Of a DNA stretch of 64,000 nt, positions 31,991-42,006 are shown one piece after another. The notes beneath the pieces were generated by a model. It was not told the DNA's origin. It saw only the letters and a list, made by a program, of their open reading frames with translations, and searched no databases. The first letter of the stretch is position 1; the number at the start of each line of letters is the position of its first letter. The stretch spans positions 3,534,001 to 3,598,000 of the forward strand of contig OY754467.1 of NCBI GenBank assembly GCA_963575645.1, read 5' to 3'. The translations under genes and the position numbers were made by a program. This DNA comes from Xanthostigma xanthostigma. Its lineage: Eukaryota; Arthropoda; Insecta; Raphidioptera; Raphidiidae.

Positions 31991-32030
31991 GTACGACGTT
32001 TCGTCTATAAATTTAGACTTTTTCAAGTAC
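31991..32030 (-). ncRNA. Hammerhead-like motif, left arm
   Basis: Minus strand: GTAC, then TTGAAAA, stem GTCTA...TAGAC, then GAAACGTC and GTAC. This is the order of a type I hammerhead with short stem III (stem I GTAC/GTAC, core strand 1, stem II, GAAA). Core strand 1 departs from CTGANGA at two positions, so activity is uncertain. Confidence 0.55.
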
Positions 32031-32190
32031 AATTAATGTGAAAATTTAAAACAATAATTATGAAAATAAACATTAATTACTAACCATAGCAATTAACAAA
32101 AGTTAAGGTACATAAGACAAAAACATGGCAACAAGTTGATGTATACATTTTAAACAATAAAAATAAATTAAATAAATAAAAATACGAAAG

Positions 32191-32706
32191 TTAGTTCAAT
32201 TTCATTACATAGTTATACTGACTACTTAAATTTTGAGTATCTGTTCTGTAATTAATAGAATTGTTTTTTCTAATAAAACACATTTCACTGATATTGCGTT
32301 TCTTCCAATTTGACTCTTTATCTAATATTTGAACTTCATCAAATAGAAATTTATGTCCAGTGTCGAAATGATGAGATGACAACGCAGTCTTATTATCACT
32401 TAATAAATTTATATTTCTACAGTCCATTCTGTGTTGGTAAATTCTATGTTTTAGTAATTGTTTTGTTTGCCCCACATAGCACTTATTACATTCACAAGGT
32501 ATTTTATAAATGATATTAGATTGATGTAAAATAGGTGTTTTATCTTTAAGACTTGTGAATAACCTGTCTAATTTATTTAAGTTATAAAACACCAACTTGA
32601 TATTTGTGTTAGAAAATAGTCTGTTGATCTTGTAGGATAAGTTCTTGACGAATGGAAATCTAACATACATCTTGGTAGAGTTAGTTCTTTCAGCCACAGT
32701 ATCCAA
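32191..32706 (-). CDS. GIY-YIG endonuclease domain of a Penelope-like element (partial)
   Basis: A 171-codon frame without its true start: it is open upstream into the terminal repeat, and the first listed codon is TTG. The nuclease motifs are 'NIIYKIPC' and 'CYVGQT' (the GIY and YIG positions), R and H in KHRIYQHR, then SHHFDTGH and the glutamate in NISEMCFIRK. CECNKC supplies the cysteines before YVGQT. In Penelope-like elements this domain nicks target DNA for reverse transcription in the nucleus. The RT domain that should precede it is deleted. No internal stop over the whole domain suggests a fairly young fragment. Confidence 0.85.
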   Translation of the reverse strand: MDTVAERTNSTKMYVRFPFVKNLSYKINRLFSNTNIKLVFYNLNKLDRLFTSLKDKTPILHQSNIIYKIPCECNKCYVGQTKQLLKHRIYQHRMDCRNINLLSDNKTALSSHHFDTGHKFLFDEVQILDKESNWKKRNISEMCFIRKNNSINYRTDTQNLSSQYNYVMKLN

Positions 32707-32719
32707 CGTGTTATTAATT

Positions 32720-32759
32720 GTACTTGAAAAAGTCTAAATTTATAGACGAAACGTCGTAC
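32720..32759 (+). ncRNA. Hammerhead-like motif, right arm
   Basis: An exact inverted partner of the motif at 31991-32030, now on the plus strand: GTAC, TTGAAAA, stem II GTCTA...TAGAC, GAAACGTC, GTAC. It has the same two core departures. Confidence 0.55.
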
Positions 32760-33208
32760 ACTGAATAAAGAACTTTTTGTCCACAATCCTGCGATTCTTA
32801 TTAATAATATTTATCAATAGCCCAATAGCCCGTAACATTAAAACGCTATGGATCTCCGAATAGGTCAGGTCACGGATATTTGGGAAATTTAAAAGAAAAA
32901 TACAATGGTTGGCAGGTTGGAGTGGGTCGAACCTTGAAAAAAGGGTAATAGTCAGAGTGCCCGTCCGCAAAAAATTTATTGATACATACTCTCCCCAAAC
33001 TTTGTATATGGCTTCATTAGGCCTAGTCTGACACCTATTTCCTCTATGACTTTTCTTGGCTTTGGGGCGTTTTCCTTCTAAACTTTCCGAAAGATGTCGT
33101 TTTGACGACATGTAAAAATTTATAGATACTGTTTGTTTTTTTAATTGGATAGCTTAAAAACTTCAACCAAAACGCTAAAATAATGTTCTCTGACAAATAA
33201 CATGAACT

Positions 33209-33269
33209 ATTTAAAATGTCTGATACCTCGAATATGTCGGTCGTATTCGAGGTGTCAGACATTTTAAAT
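33209..33269. repeat. Hairpin, 26-bp arms
   Basis: The arms 33209-33234 and 33244-33269 (ATTTAAAATGTCTGATACCT...) pair with one mismatch around a 9-base loop (TGTCGGTCG). It directly precedes the inner TIR element. Confidence 0.85.
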
Positions 33270-34287
33270 GGTAGGTTGGCGGGTTCAACTGCAATTGAAT
33301 TTTTGAATGAAAAATTTTTTTATTACATAAATGGAAAGATCGCAAACAAGTTTTATAGCAAAAGTACGTTATATGGAATTTAAAAATACTTTTTAGCTAA
33401 GTTCCGATGACGTAATGTTTTTATGGCTTACGTATAATATACATGTACACAAAATAAACTTAGTTAAAAAGTGTTTTTAAATTCCATAAAACTTTTTAAT
33501 TATGAGGTAAAAATTCCAGCCAATTGGGCGACGGGACCATTCCAACTTCAAAAATGTTAGCATTTGATTATAATAAAGAAAATAAAATTTCTGATATCGT
33601 GTGAAGTGACGCGGGTAATGGCTAGTATTCAATATGATATTAACTATTCGTTGCCATGGTTATCTACATAGTATGTTCCACGTCATGTAAAAATTAATCA
33701 AAGCATGCCTAACTAGTTTATTTCTGACAGATCCATAAAACAAAAGAGCGGATGATTTTTTTTATTTTCAAAATATTTCCGAAACTATAAAGTTTAGAAA
33801 AAAAATTTTTAACAGAACTTTCTTGAAAAAATAAATAGAATAATAAGCCGTTATGAAAAGTATACCATTATTATATAAAAAATACCGTTTTAGCATATAT
33901 CTCTTCTGCGCATGCGCCGATTTTTCCCAAAAACCATAGGACTCTTCATATTTGCATACCAAACATCCTCCCAAAATTTGGTTCCAATCCGATCATCCGT
34001 TTGACCTGTATCGTGTTCACAGACTAACAGACGCACAGTTTTTCCAAAAATATGTTCTTTGGATTCGGGGCACCTCAAAACGGAAAGATATTGTAAAATT
34101 TTTGAAAAGTGATTTTTGACCTGAACTAGTACCAAACTAATGGGTTGGAATGGTAAAAATAAAATAAACGTTCTTTTGCTATAAAACTTGTATGTGATCT
34201 TTCCATTCATGTAATAAAAAAATTTCATTCAAAAATTCAATTCCGGTTGGCGGGGGGTTTCGGCCCACCGGAACCCGCCAACCTACC
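33270..34287. mobile_element. Inner TIR element
   Basis: The arms, about 33270-33370 and 34170-34287, share GGTAGGTTGGCGGGTT, TTTTTGAATGAAA, TGGAAAGATC and ACAAGTTTTATAGCAAAAG in inverted order. The right arm has a small extra hairpin (CCGGTTGGCGG...CCACCGG). About 1 kb; minus-strand frames of 68 and 112 codons inside show no known domain. Confidence 0.7.
33374..33486. repeat. Innermost foldback, 30-bp arms
   Basis: TGGAATTTAAAAATACTTTT (from 33374) is the near complement of the arm ending at 33486, with a 53-base loop. Nested inside the inner TIR element. Confidence 0.8.
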
Positions 34288-34500
34288 GAGTTTAAGCCCG
34301 TTAAGAATTAAAGTAAACAACTTTCTATTCGGAGATGCATAGGATAATTGTTTTTTTTTTTTTGGTGACAGGAAATTACTCCTTTTTCACGGTCCGACCC
34401 ACTCCAGGCTGCCAACCATTGTATTTTTCTTTTAAGCAGGGTTTACATTTCCCAAATATCCATGAACTGACGTTATAGTGTTACGGGCTCTCGTGCTATT

Positions 34501-35440
34501 AACGGAACTTCTGTTTTGTAAAGATCTTTAGATTTAAGAAATCGTTTCATTGATGTGTTATCCATTTTAGGTAATCAAGGTTTCTTTATATTTCTCTGCC
34601 GTTTGACGTTACAGAACATTTCAAATAGATACATCGCTAAAAAAGTTTCACTTCAAAAATCATAAAATCTTAATTGATAGGCGTTTAGCAAGATACGACT
34701 CCGAAAGTGTGGTAGAGGATATTTTTGACCCAACCTTCCGAATGGTAGAATGGGATGGGAATATGTAGTTGTATGATGGCGACGGGGTACGGGGAACAGG
34801 GTGAAGCCCGAGTCATTAGGCCATAGGGAATACGATGATAAAGCAAGAATAGCATTATTGGTGATTTGGTATGCTATAATGGCATCCCTTATACCCTTTA
34901 AACTTCGTTGCTGACGCCTAAACTTAACCAACCTTATTCTCCGCCACTCTCAAATAATGTCTCTTGTAAACCAAATCAGCTTTAATTTTATCTTCACGTC
35001 ACATTAATCGTATGTAAGGTGGGTGACCCAAATGAAGCCTATGTTCTAATAAGACCTATTTTTTAAATTTCCCGCTTCACGATTTGAAATGGCCGCCAAT
35101 GTTTGTAAACACAGCAAGTGGCCCGTGCCCGTGTCTGTGCATCCATCCAAAGAACGTCTGTGCGGAAGGGGAGTTAAACTGCTAGAATTTTGTGAAATCA
35201 TGCGATTATTGACAATATAATTAATTAACAAATTTTAACAAATTCTAACTTGTAAACAAAATGCAGTTTGTATAGAGATAGCCTTTCTTATACATTAGTA
35301 CAATATTATTTGCACAATTGACAGAACAATTTTATAAGAAAACTGTTTTATGATAATTTTAAAATTAAAAATTGTCGAGATTCATAATAAATGATCATGT
35401 ATATCAGAATTATTTTTACAATTTACCATCTTAACTTGCA
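34501..35440. other. Intergenic, nothing recognised
   Basis: No recognised gene. Minus-strand frames at 34653-34931 (92 codons) and 35046-35231 (61 codons) lack known motifs. Confidence 0.35.
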
Positions 35441-35544
35441 TTGAGGTATGTTATAGTTTTTAGTATTATCTATCTATAATGTTTATAATGTAAGTTAGAA
35501 ATTATAATAATACATATATGTAACGAATATTATACATGTTCATA

Positions 35545-35583
35545 GGCCCTGATGATAAAAATATATTTTTCGAAACGTTGGCC
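35545..35583 (+). ncRNA. Hammerhead ribozyme motif (Penelope terminal-repeat type), intact core
   Basis: GGCC, CTGATGA, an A/T stem-loop (AAAAAT/ATTTTT), then CGAAAC, GTT, GGCC. Both core strands (CTGATGA and GAAA) fit the hammerhead consensus exactly, and GGCC/GGCC closes stem I. Stem III is minimal, as usual for Penelope-type hammerheads. The surrounding ~35440-35640 is likely a terminal-repeat remnant. A decayed copy lies at 55838-55877. Confidence 0.7.
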
Positions 35584-35640
35584 ACAAGCGATACACTGGT
35601 AAAGCTTATTTTCAATTGTTCCTCAACCAAATAAATCTCC

Positions 35641-36418
35641 TTCAACTTCTACTAACAATTATTGACAAGGGAAAACTTTTTGTAAATAAAATTCTATTAC
35701 GATTCAAGTCTCTTTTTAACATTTCCCGTATTACAACTTTTTTTGAGAACAGAAACAATAAATTTGTTCAGCTAATAAATTAATCCAAAAATGGAATACT
35801 TTTGTTAATATTATTACTATTCAAATAAAGCAGACATTTTATAGTACGGTTTTTCATTTTTTCCCATGATAAGATATCAGAAAACCTTGCCCATAAGCTG
35901 TGTGCACTAAGCCTACTAGAGCCTAATAGAGAATTATTCAACTCGATTTTTATGGAAATCGCGACATGTTTCTATGGTGATAAGTCAAAAACTTTAGTTG
36001 GCCATGATGTGTCAAAAAAAATGTAATAAGGAAAACTGCTGTTAATTTAATATACAATAAAATTCAGATTTGCAAACCATTATATAAACAGCATGACATA
36101 AAAGATACGTGAGAATTATTTATTTATCAATTATGACGTACAATATATAAATAATTAATTTGTTTACACTGACAGCGTAACGTCAAATTATGGCGCCAAT
36201 GGTCTTTATTTTACTTAAATCGCCATCGGCGCAACAGCCCGGAACATAACCTAGTTTTGTCCATGTTTTCTTTGTAATTAAAAAACTTTTTAAAATGATC
36301 AGTATTTTCACTTTTAATAAACATTGCTCGCTGACATACGGAAAATTTGAGTTTGAAGTTTCCCCTAGTGATCACCACAAATGGTCGCATCGAATTTGTA
36401 ACTCCGCCTCCTTGCACA
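35641..36418. other. Intergenic, nothing recognised
   Basis: AT-rich DNA without gene or shared repeat. Confidence 0.35.
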
Positions 36419-37142
36419 TATAGGCTAAGAGCTGGCTACGGAGAAAATGGGTGAGTCAGTGCAGAGCTAAAAATTTGCAGAATAATAGTAGATAGTACAA
36501 GTAAGTAGGGAAAAAATTGCCAGAAGGCTTGACGGAAGATAAAGAGCCGCCAGAAGGCGCTAATGTTGCGAAAAATCAGTGCACTTCTGGCAATTTCTAT
36601 ACTTATTCTGTAATTCAAAACTAGATTATATATTATATATATTATACATTATATAGTTATAAGGGCATACTGAAAATTTAAACATGATATAATAATTACC
36701 TTCGACAAATATTCAAAATTATTAACGTCATTTTGATAGAAATAAAATTAATCGTCATATATTTTCATTAATAAAATTGCGTTGTTATAACAACGTAATT
36801 TTATTAATTTTATTTCTATCAAAATGACATTAAAAATTTTGAATATTTGTCGAATGTAATTATTATTATATCATGTTTGAATTTTCAGTATGCCCTTATA
36901 TGTAGGTATAATATAATATATAATCTAGTTTTCAATTAGGTACAGAATAAGTATAATAATTGCCAGAAGTGCACTGATTTTTCGCAACATTAGCGCCTTC
37001 TGGCGGCTCTTTATCTTCCGCCTAGCCTTCTGGCAATTTTTTCCCTACTTACTTGTACTATCTCCTATTATTCTGCAAATTTTCAGCTCTGCACCGAGTC
37101 ACCCATTTTCTCCGTAGCCAGCTCTCCGTCTAATAGCCTATA
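36419..37142. mobile_element. 724-bp full-length foldback element
   Basis: The left half (36419 to about 36775) and right half (about 36795 to 37142) are inverted repeats over nearly their whole length, meeting at GTTGTTATAACAAC. The ends are TATAGGCTA and TAGCCTATA. GC-rich outer blocks (GCCAGAAGGC...; CTTCTGGCAATT) and AT-rich inner parts agree on both sides, with scattered changes and small indels. No ORF. A foldback or MITE that would be transcribed as a long hairpin. Confidence 0.9.
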
Positions 37143-37587
37143 CTTCCAAAAGATGATGACTTAGTGACGTGAATAGTAAGTAAAAAGTGAACGTCCAACA
37201 ATTTACTCATTTTTCAGCGATGTGTTTTATTTGTTATTTTAAAACTTAACGGAGTTTAGAGCCAAATAATGGCTTTTTATATTATCATTTGTTCATACAT
37301 ACCTCCGGCTTACGTTCAGAGTGTTCAGTATTTTAGTGTGTCTTAAACATTCCCCTATTTTATTGCACTCCCAGTTACGGCCAGTCATGTGTTAAAGATA
37401 ACAAAAACATACTTTTATGTTTTAATTTGAAAAATGAATCCCGTTTTAAAAACGTGAGCTGTTTTTTAAAGGACGAGCGTACAAAAAATAGACAACCTTT
37501 TTCAACCTGTGTATTTTTGAATTATATAGGGATGGGCAAACTACGAGCCGCGAGCCAACTCTAGCCCGTGAATGAATCCGAAAGAAA
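37143..37587. other. Intergenic, nothing recognised
   Basis: No gene; no repeat identified. Confidence 0.35.
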
Positions 37588-37917
37588 TATATTTTATTCA
37601 ACACGCGTGAGTAATATATAATTTCGGGGCCCTGCTAAATTCGGGAGAAATAATAAATTACTTCATGTTGACGCGTAGAGTGCTAATAATGAGCCGAAAC
37701 TGTACGGTAATGAATTATTACTGCATAGTTTCTGGACCAATAGGAACGCGGTAGCGATTTGTTTATATGAAAACAGCATCGCAATTCAGCGAAAGTCAGG
37801 ACCGTCTTGTGTGCATCGATGGCGGTGGGTACGTCAATCAATGAAGTAATTTATCATTTTTCCCTCTTTTATCAGGGCCCCGATTACATATTACTCGTGC
37901 TAGTTGAATAAAGTATT
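37588..37917. mobile_element. MITE with ~45-bp imperfect TIRs
   Basis: The left end (TATTTTATTCAAC, GAGTAATAT, CGGGGCCCTG) and right end (complement of the same blocks in order) form inverted repeats. 330 bp, no ORF. The flanking 37975-38041 (...gcacaatatactatt) is shared with a piece inside H copy 2. Confidence 0.7.
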
Positions 37918-38274
37918 ATGTGCGACCATTGATCGAAGGAGAATATTCCACTCGCGTGTTACCGTACTCGCTACGCTCGTGCGGCAAATTTGACGCTCAT
38001 GGAATCTTCTCCTTCTTTCACTAGTCGCACAATATACTATTATTTCGTTTTCCACATTTAGTTAGAAGTCGGTGATTCAATTATTTTTTCATAAAATCAA
38101 AAAATAAAGGCATTGACTTTAAAAAAGGAAGCAAAATCTCTTTAAATTTCGTTATAATTATTTTTTAGCAATAATTTACGCTGACTTGTAATCTAATTGC
38201 ATGTAGATAGGTAAGATGATTGTAAAAATTATTTTTTAAGTTATTTTTGGTGCTTAAAATAGTATTCTCGTCAA

Positions 38275-38690
38275 CCGAGCGATGTAGCGTAGTGGTGAGA
38301 GCACTCTTCTCGCATTTGGGAGGCTTTCGAATCCCGGCGGGGGGCAGATGTGGCTGGGGCTTTTTCATGCTGCCTCTCGCCGAGAAACGGTAATTCCCGT
38401 ACCGGCCATCTTGTTGAGGTTTTCTATGATTTCCCTCAATAATTCCAGATAAATATCGAGATGGTTCCCTATTCAAGGCCATGGCCGATTACCTGTCAAA
38501 CTCCTATGCTCAAAATTTGCTTACCTTATCCTAATGTCCTAAAATTCCTTCATTCGCCTATTCCTATTGCTATTAATTAAGTGGAAGTTTAAAAGTGTGG
38601 AAAACGGGAAGTGTGATAGATGGAAAATAGAAATGGTGCGGATGGTGTCTGTTATGACATGAAGTCGAGAAATGGACGTTAATTAGTATT
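38275..38690 (+). mobile_element. SINE family E, copy 2
   Basis: tRNA-like head from CCGAGCGATGTAGCGTAG, with a deletion in the T-loop region (GAGGCTTTCGAATCCC). A full body then runs to GAAGTCGAGAAATGGAC. It includes the 'caataattccagataaatatcgagatgg' part absent in copy 1. Confidence 0.8.
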
Positions 38691-39124
38691 ACCGTCAAAA
38701 TCGACGTTAACGTGATCGAAGGCACGGGTAGAAAGTAGTGAATTGGAGGTAAAAACAAACCTCCGAATCTGTATCCATAATGATGAAGAGGAAGGTACGC
38801 TCGTTCGAATGTCTATTGTTATTGCAAACAAAGAATGAAATATCCGCAAATAAAGGCGTGAAACAAATCGTGTCAATCATGTTGTTAGTGTAACAGCACG
38901 AATAACGTTGTCCATATCTACAGGTATTTCGTCCATTTAAAAAATGTTGACGGATTAATATCTGTTTGTTTTTTCAATATTTATTTTTTTAAAGATGGCT
39001 GATATCTAATATGGCTTCTACATGAACGTACCGAAGATTCCGTACATCATTTCCAAAAAAGTTGACGTATAACCCTTTACAACATTTTTCGGTTTTTGAT
39101 TATTTACGGACCAAAGAAGTCAGA
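38691..39124. other. Intergenic, nothing recognised
   Basis: No gene or shared repeat. Confidence 0.35.
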
Positions 39125-39254
39125 AAAACTCCAATCATTATGAAGTTTGGACACAACATTCATCTCGGTAAACTAAGATGAATGTGCGTACTCATGTCCC
39201 TCCCTTCTCCATTCGTGTTTTTTCACCCGGGTGAAACCGGGCGGGACCGTTAGT
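39125..39254 (-). repeat. Family B head, truncated, reverse
   Basis: The reverse complement of the first ~130 bases of family B (ends ...CACCCGGGTGAAACCGGGCGG). Cut just before the point where other copies carry the tRNA-Lys insert. Confidence 0.75.
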
Positions 39255-39262
39255 CAATATAT

Positions 39263-39509
39263 TGTTGCGTGCCCTGATGGGAAGCCTATGGAATTCGGTA
39301 GAAACTACTAGAACAACAACAATGGAAACAGGTAACAACACCCGACCTTTGAGACACACATACATGTAAAGGATAGGAACTCGGTGCGTAAAGCAGGTAG
39401 CGGAGTTAGACCCGATTTCTTAGACTCGCTTGGAGAGAGATGTTTTGTTAAACATTTAATATTGTAAGTAAATAATTTCCGCCACGGACTACATAGCAGT
39501 TTTGTTACA
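39263..39509 (+). mobile_element. LTR family G, copy 1 (internally deleted)
   Basis: Starts TGTTGCGTGCCCTGATGGGA and ends ...GCAGTTTTGTTACA, a TG...CA structure. Compared with copy 3 it lacks the central ~300 bp, including TATA box and poly(A) part. Shares 'gttttgttaaacatttaatattg' and 'aataatttccgccacgga'. Confidence 0.6.
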
Positions 39510-40044
39510 CTATCTTTTGTGTTTCATCTCCTGTCATATCTGTTTCTCGACCGTCTATTGTTACTTCGTAAATTAAGAACATTAAAATCTTTCTTTTTTT
39601 ACATAATCCCAATATGCCAGATAGGGCACGACCGCCCACAATTTCCGTAACAACGAACTAACCTTTGTTTGTGCAAAGAGGAAATATCAACCGGCTACCT
39701 GTTCCATATCACTGCTGTGATAGACGTGCACGCGAACGAACTTCGTCTTCTAGTTAATGCGCTGTTCCCAAAACTGACAGACATACTTTTTTTTATCTCT
39801 GTCAGTGGGATTAATTGGTTTTTATGTATGCACACATCGGATCGATTTGCTTTCATACGGTAGTCGATTCGTTCAAATTCGATTTCATATAGGCTTGATC
39901 GATTCAGCGTACAATATGCGCTACGAATCTAAAAGGCTCGGAAGTTATTTTATAGAAATTTGTTGTGAATATTGCTTTTATTATTCTTACTATGTATGAA
40001 GATTGACTCTATTCAATAAATAGAGTAACTGTGATCCGTTGAAG
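39510..40044. other. Intergenic, nothing recognised
   Basis: No gene; two overlapping 64-codon frames lack known motifs. Confidence 0.35.
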
Positions 40045-40122
40045 TTAATGATGAGTATTTGGAAGGAATTCCGTGGCATAAGGATCGAAAATGAAGCAAT
40101 ACTGAGACTTTTTAAACTTGCA

Positions 40123-40170
40123 TTTAATACTAACGTTTCGATACGTTTTGTATCATCTTCAGAGTGTTCA
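40123..40170 (-). ncRNA. Hammerhead ribozyme motif, intact core
   Basis: Minus strand: stem I AACACT/AGTATT (one mismatch), CTGAAGA, stem II GATAC-AAAAC-GTATC, GAAAC, GTT. CTGAAGA and GAAA fit the hammerhead core CTGANGA...GAAA. Stem III is minimal, as in Penelope-type hammerheads. Confidence 0.75.
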
Positions 40171-40543
40171 AATGCTGTCACATGTTATCAGTATATTGTT
40201 GTTGATGGATTTAGAACATGGTGCCACTCAACTTGTTAATTGTTATTTTTTATATTTTTAATGTGAATACTGGTTAATGTTAATGTTTTTAAAATTATTA
40301 GTTTCTTTTAAATATAAAATTATTGTCATAAAATTATTATTATTCACAGCACAATATAGAAAGGTTACTTCATTTGTTTTAATTTTGTGACAATAATTTT
40401 ATATTTAAAAGAAACTAATAATTTTAAAAACATTAACATTAACCAGTATCCACATTAAAAATATAAAAAATAACAATTAACAAGTTGAGTGACACCATGT
40501 TCTCAATCCATCAACAACAATATACTGATAACATGTGGCAGCA

Positions 40544-40593
40544 TTTGAACACTCTGAAGATAATACAAAACGTATCGAAACGTTAGTATTAAA
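40544..40593 (+). ncRNA. Hammerhead ribozyme motif, opposed copy
   Basis: The inverted partner on the plus strand: CTGAAGA, stem II AATAC-AAAAC-GTATC (one pair lost relative to the partner), GAAACGTT, stem I ACACT/AGTAT. Core strands intact. Confidence 0.7.
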
Positions 40594-40671
40594 TGCAAGT
40601 TTAAAAAAATCTCAGTATTGCTTCATTTTCGATCCTTATGCCACGGAATTCCTTCCAAATACTCATCATTT

Positions 40672-41159
40672 ACTATGTATGATGAGTTTATACCATTTTT
40701 TTGGTTTTTGGCAAATAAATACTAATACTAATACTAAAGTTAGATGCAAATGCGGGCTTGCGCTTGTACAGTCTGTTGAAAAACTACAAACTCGCAACTC
40801 AACAAAACTAAAATAACAATGACAACTTGACAATAGCGTACTAGACTGTACTTTAAAGCAGGAAAGCGACAAATGACAAAGGCAACGAGCGATCACGGCC
40901 AATCACCGATGAGCGCACGTTCCGTGCAGGTAGCTGGGACTAACTTCCGAACTTTTTAGATCCGTGGCGCGTATTGTACTTTTCTACATAAGATACGTCA
41001 TTATTACGCATATCGGGAATGTTCATATATTTTTCCAAATATCGGAAATTGCTTCATGTTTTCATGCGTTTTGCAAATATGCGACTTTTTAAGACACTAA
41101 ACGATTTTTGTCCCGTTTTATATTAACCGAACTAGATGTAATTTTTTTTTGCAGGACAT
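40672..41159. other. Intergenic, nothing recognised
   Basis: No recognised gene. A 93-codon frame at 40535-40816 crosses the Penelope arm and is not a gene. 41010-41110 ('aaatattcggaaattg...gcgactttttaagacacta') resembles short repeat scraps also hinted at near 46180. Confidence 0.35.
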
Positions 41160-41591
41160 TTAAAGCACGGACCGAAAACTACAAAGGCGAACAGAGTGAG
41201 CAAGTCAGTCAGTCAGTCAGTATTCGAGTTGTTCGCGAGTTGTGTTGATACAGTGCTCTAGCATTACGACATACATTTTACTGTGGAAATAAATTAACTC
41301 TAGGGAGTGCAGTTATAAATCGGGTTTAAATAAACGACTTATAGTTAATAGATAAGTGTGCTAATAAACTTTGTGTTGTGTTCCTGTGTGTTGTAAATAT
41401 TTCTTTGTACATAATTTAGTGACTCTTTATTCTCTGTTACTTAGTCTTTATTTTATTATCTAGAACTATTAGTGTTATTTCTGTTAAGTTAAAGAAGTAG
41501 GTACGCTTTCGTTTGTGTGTTTTACTGTTTGTTAAACATTTATTATTGTAAATAAATAATTTCCGCCACGGAATACAGCAGTTTTGTTACA
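41160..41591 (+). mobile_element. LTR family G, copy 2 (left end missing)
   Basis: Aligns with copy 3 from the GTCAGTCAGTCAGTC region onward: 'gttgatacagtg', 'gtgctaataaactttgtg', 'actctttattctctgttactta', 'aaataatttccgccacgga', ending CAGTTTTGTTACA. The AATAAA at about 41363 is the likely poly(A) signal. The TGTTGCG start is absent. Confidence 0.65.
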
Positions 41592-42006
41592 ATATTGTTT
41601 TTAAAAAAAGTTGCATACATAAATTTGCTCGATTTCAGAGCAACAGGAAAGATGAAACGAGAGCTCGTGATTTAACCGTATTTGAAATTGTGGTCGTATC
41701 GTTTTTGATGCGAATTAAAAAGGATAAATCACATTTGACAATTACTGAATTAAAAGTGGGATTACTATAAATAAACTCGATATTGCATCACCGCCTGTTG
41801 AAACTGGGAATTATAGCTATATGTGTCGCCGTATTGTTTTGTTTCGTGCTTGCATTCTGACATCAACTAATTTTAGCATCCTTTCAAAAAGCGCACTGAC
41901 ATTTTACTTTTTGGGGGTAGCGGTATCAAAATGGTAAAAAACGCAACTTGAAAGGTGAAGCTCCGTTAGCTGTATGTCACAATTGATTTCTTCAGGAAAT
42001 TCATAG
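41592..42006. other. DNA between two LTRs, no gag-pol
   Basis: Although it lies between two related LTR copies, it is only 415 bp with no coding frame and no primer-binding site. The two are better seen as separate solo or partial LTRs. Confidence 0.5.

Larger units (their letters stand above)
31942..32809 (-). mobile_element. Penelope-like element fragment bounded by inverted terminal repeats
   Basis: The arms 31942-32037 and 32713-32809 are ~95-bp inverted repeats (TTATTAATAAGAATCGCAGG ... and its complement), each holding a hammerhead-like motif. Between them on the minus strand is the GIY-YIG endonuclease end of a Penelope-like protein. The reverse transcriptase is missing. Penelope-like elements are known for complex terminal repeats, including inverted partial copies. 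Confidence 0.8.
32816..34500. mobile_element. Outer TIR element of a three-level inverted-repeat nest
   Basis: The arms 32816-32933 and 34391-34500 are imperfect inverted repeats, sharing GGATATTTGGGAAAT, AAAAGAAAAATACAATGGTT and 'ggagtgggtcg'. The ends read 'aatagccc...' and '...gtgctatt'. It encloses a second TIR element (33270-34287), which encloses a third foldback. No transposase found; all levels are non-autonomous. Confidence 0.7.
40045..40671. mobile_element. Penelope-type inverted terminal-repeat pair (no coding part)
   Basis: The arms 40045-40327 and 40388-40671 are ~283-bp inverted repeats of very high identity around a 60-base loop. Each arm contains a hammerhead motif, one on each strand. 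No reverse transcriptase or endonuclease lies between them. I infer a palindromic derivative of a Penelope-like terminal repeat. Confidence 0.8.
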
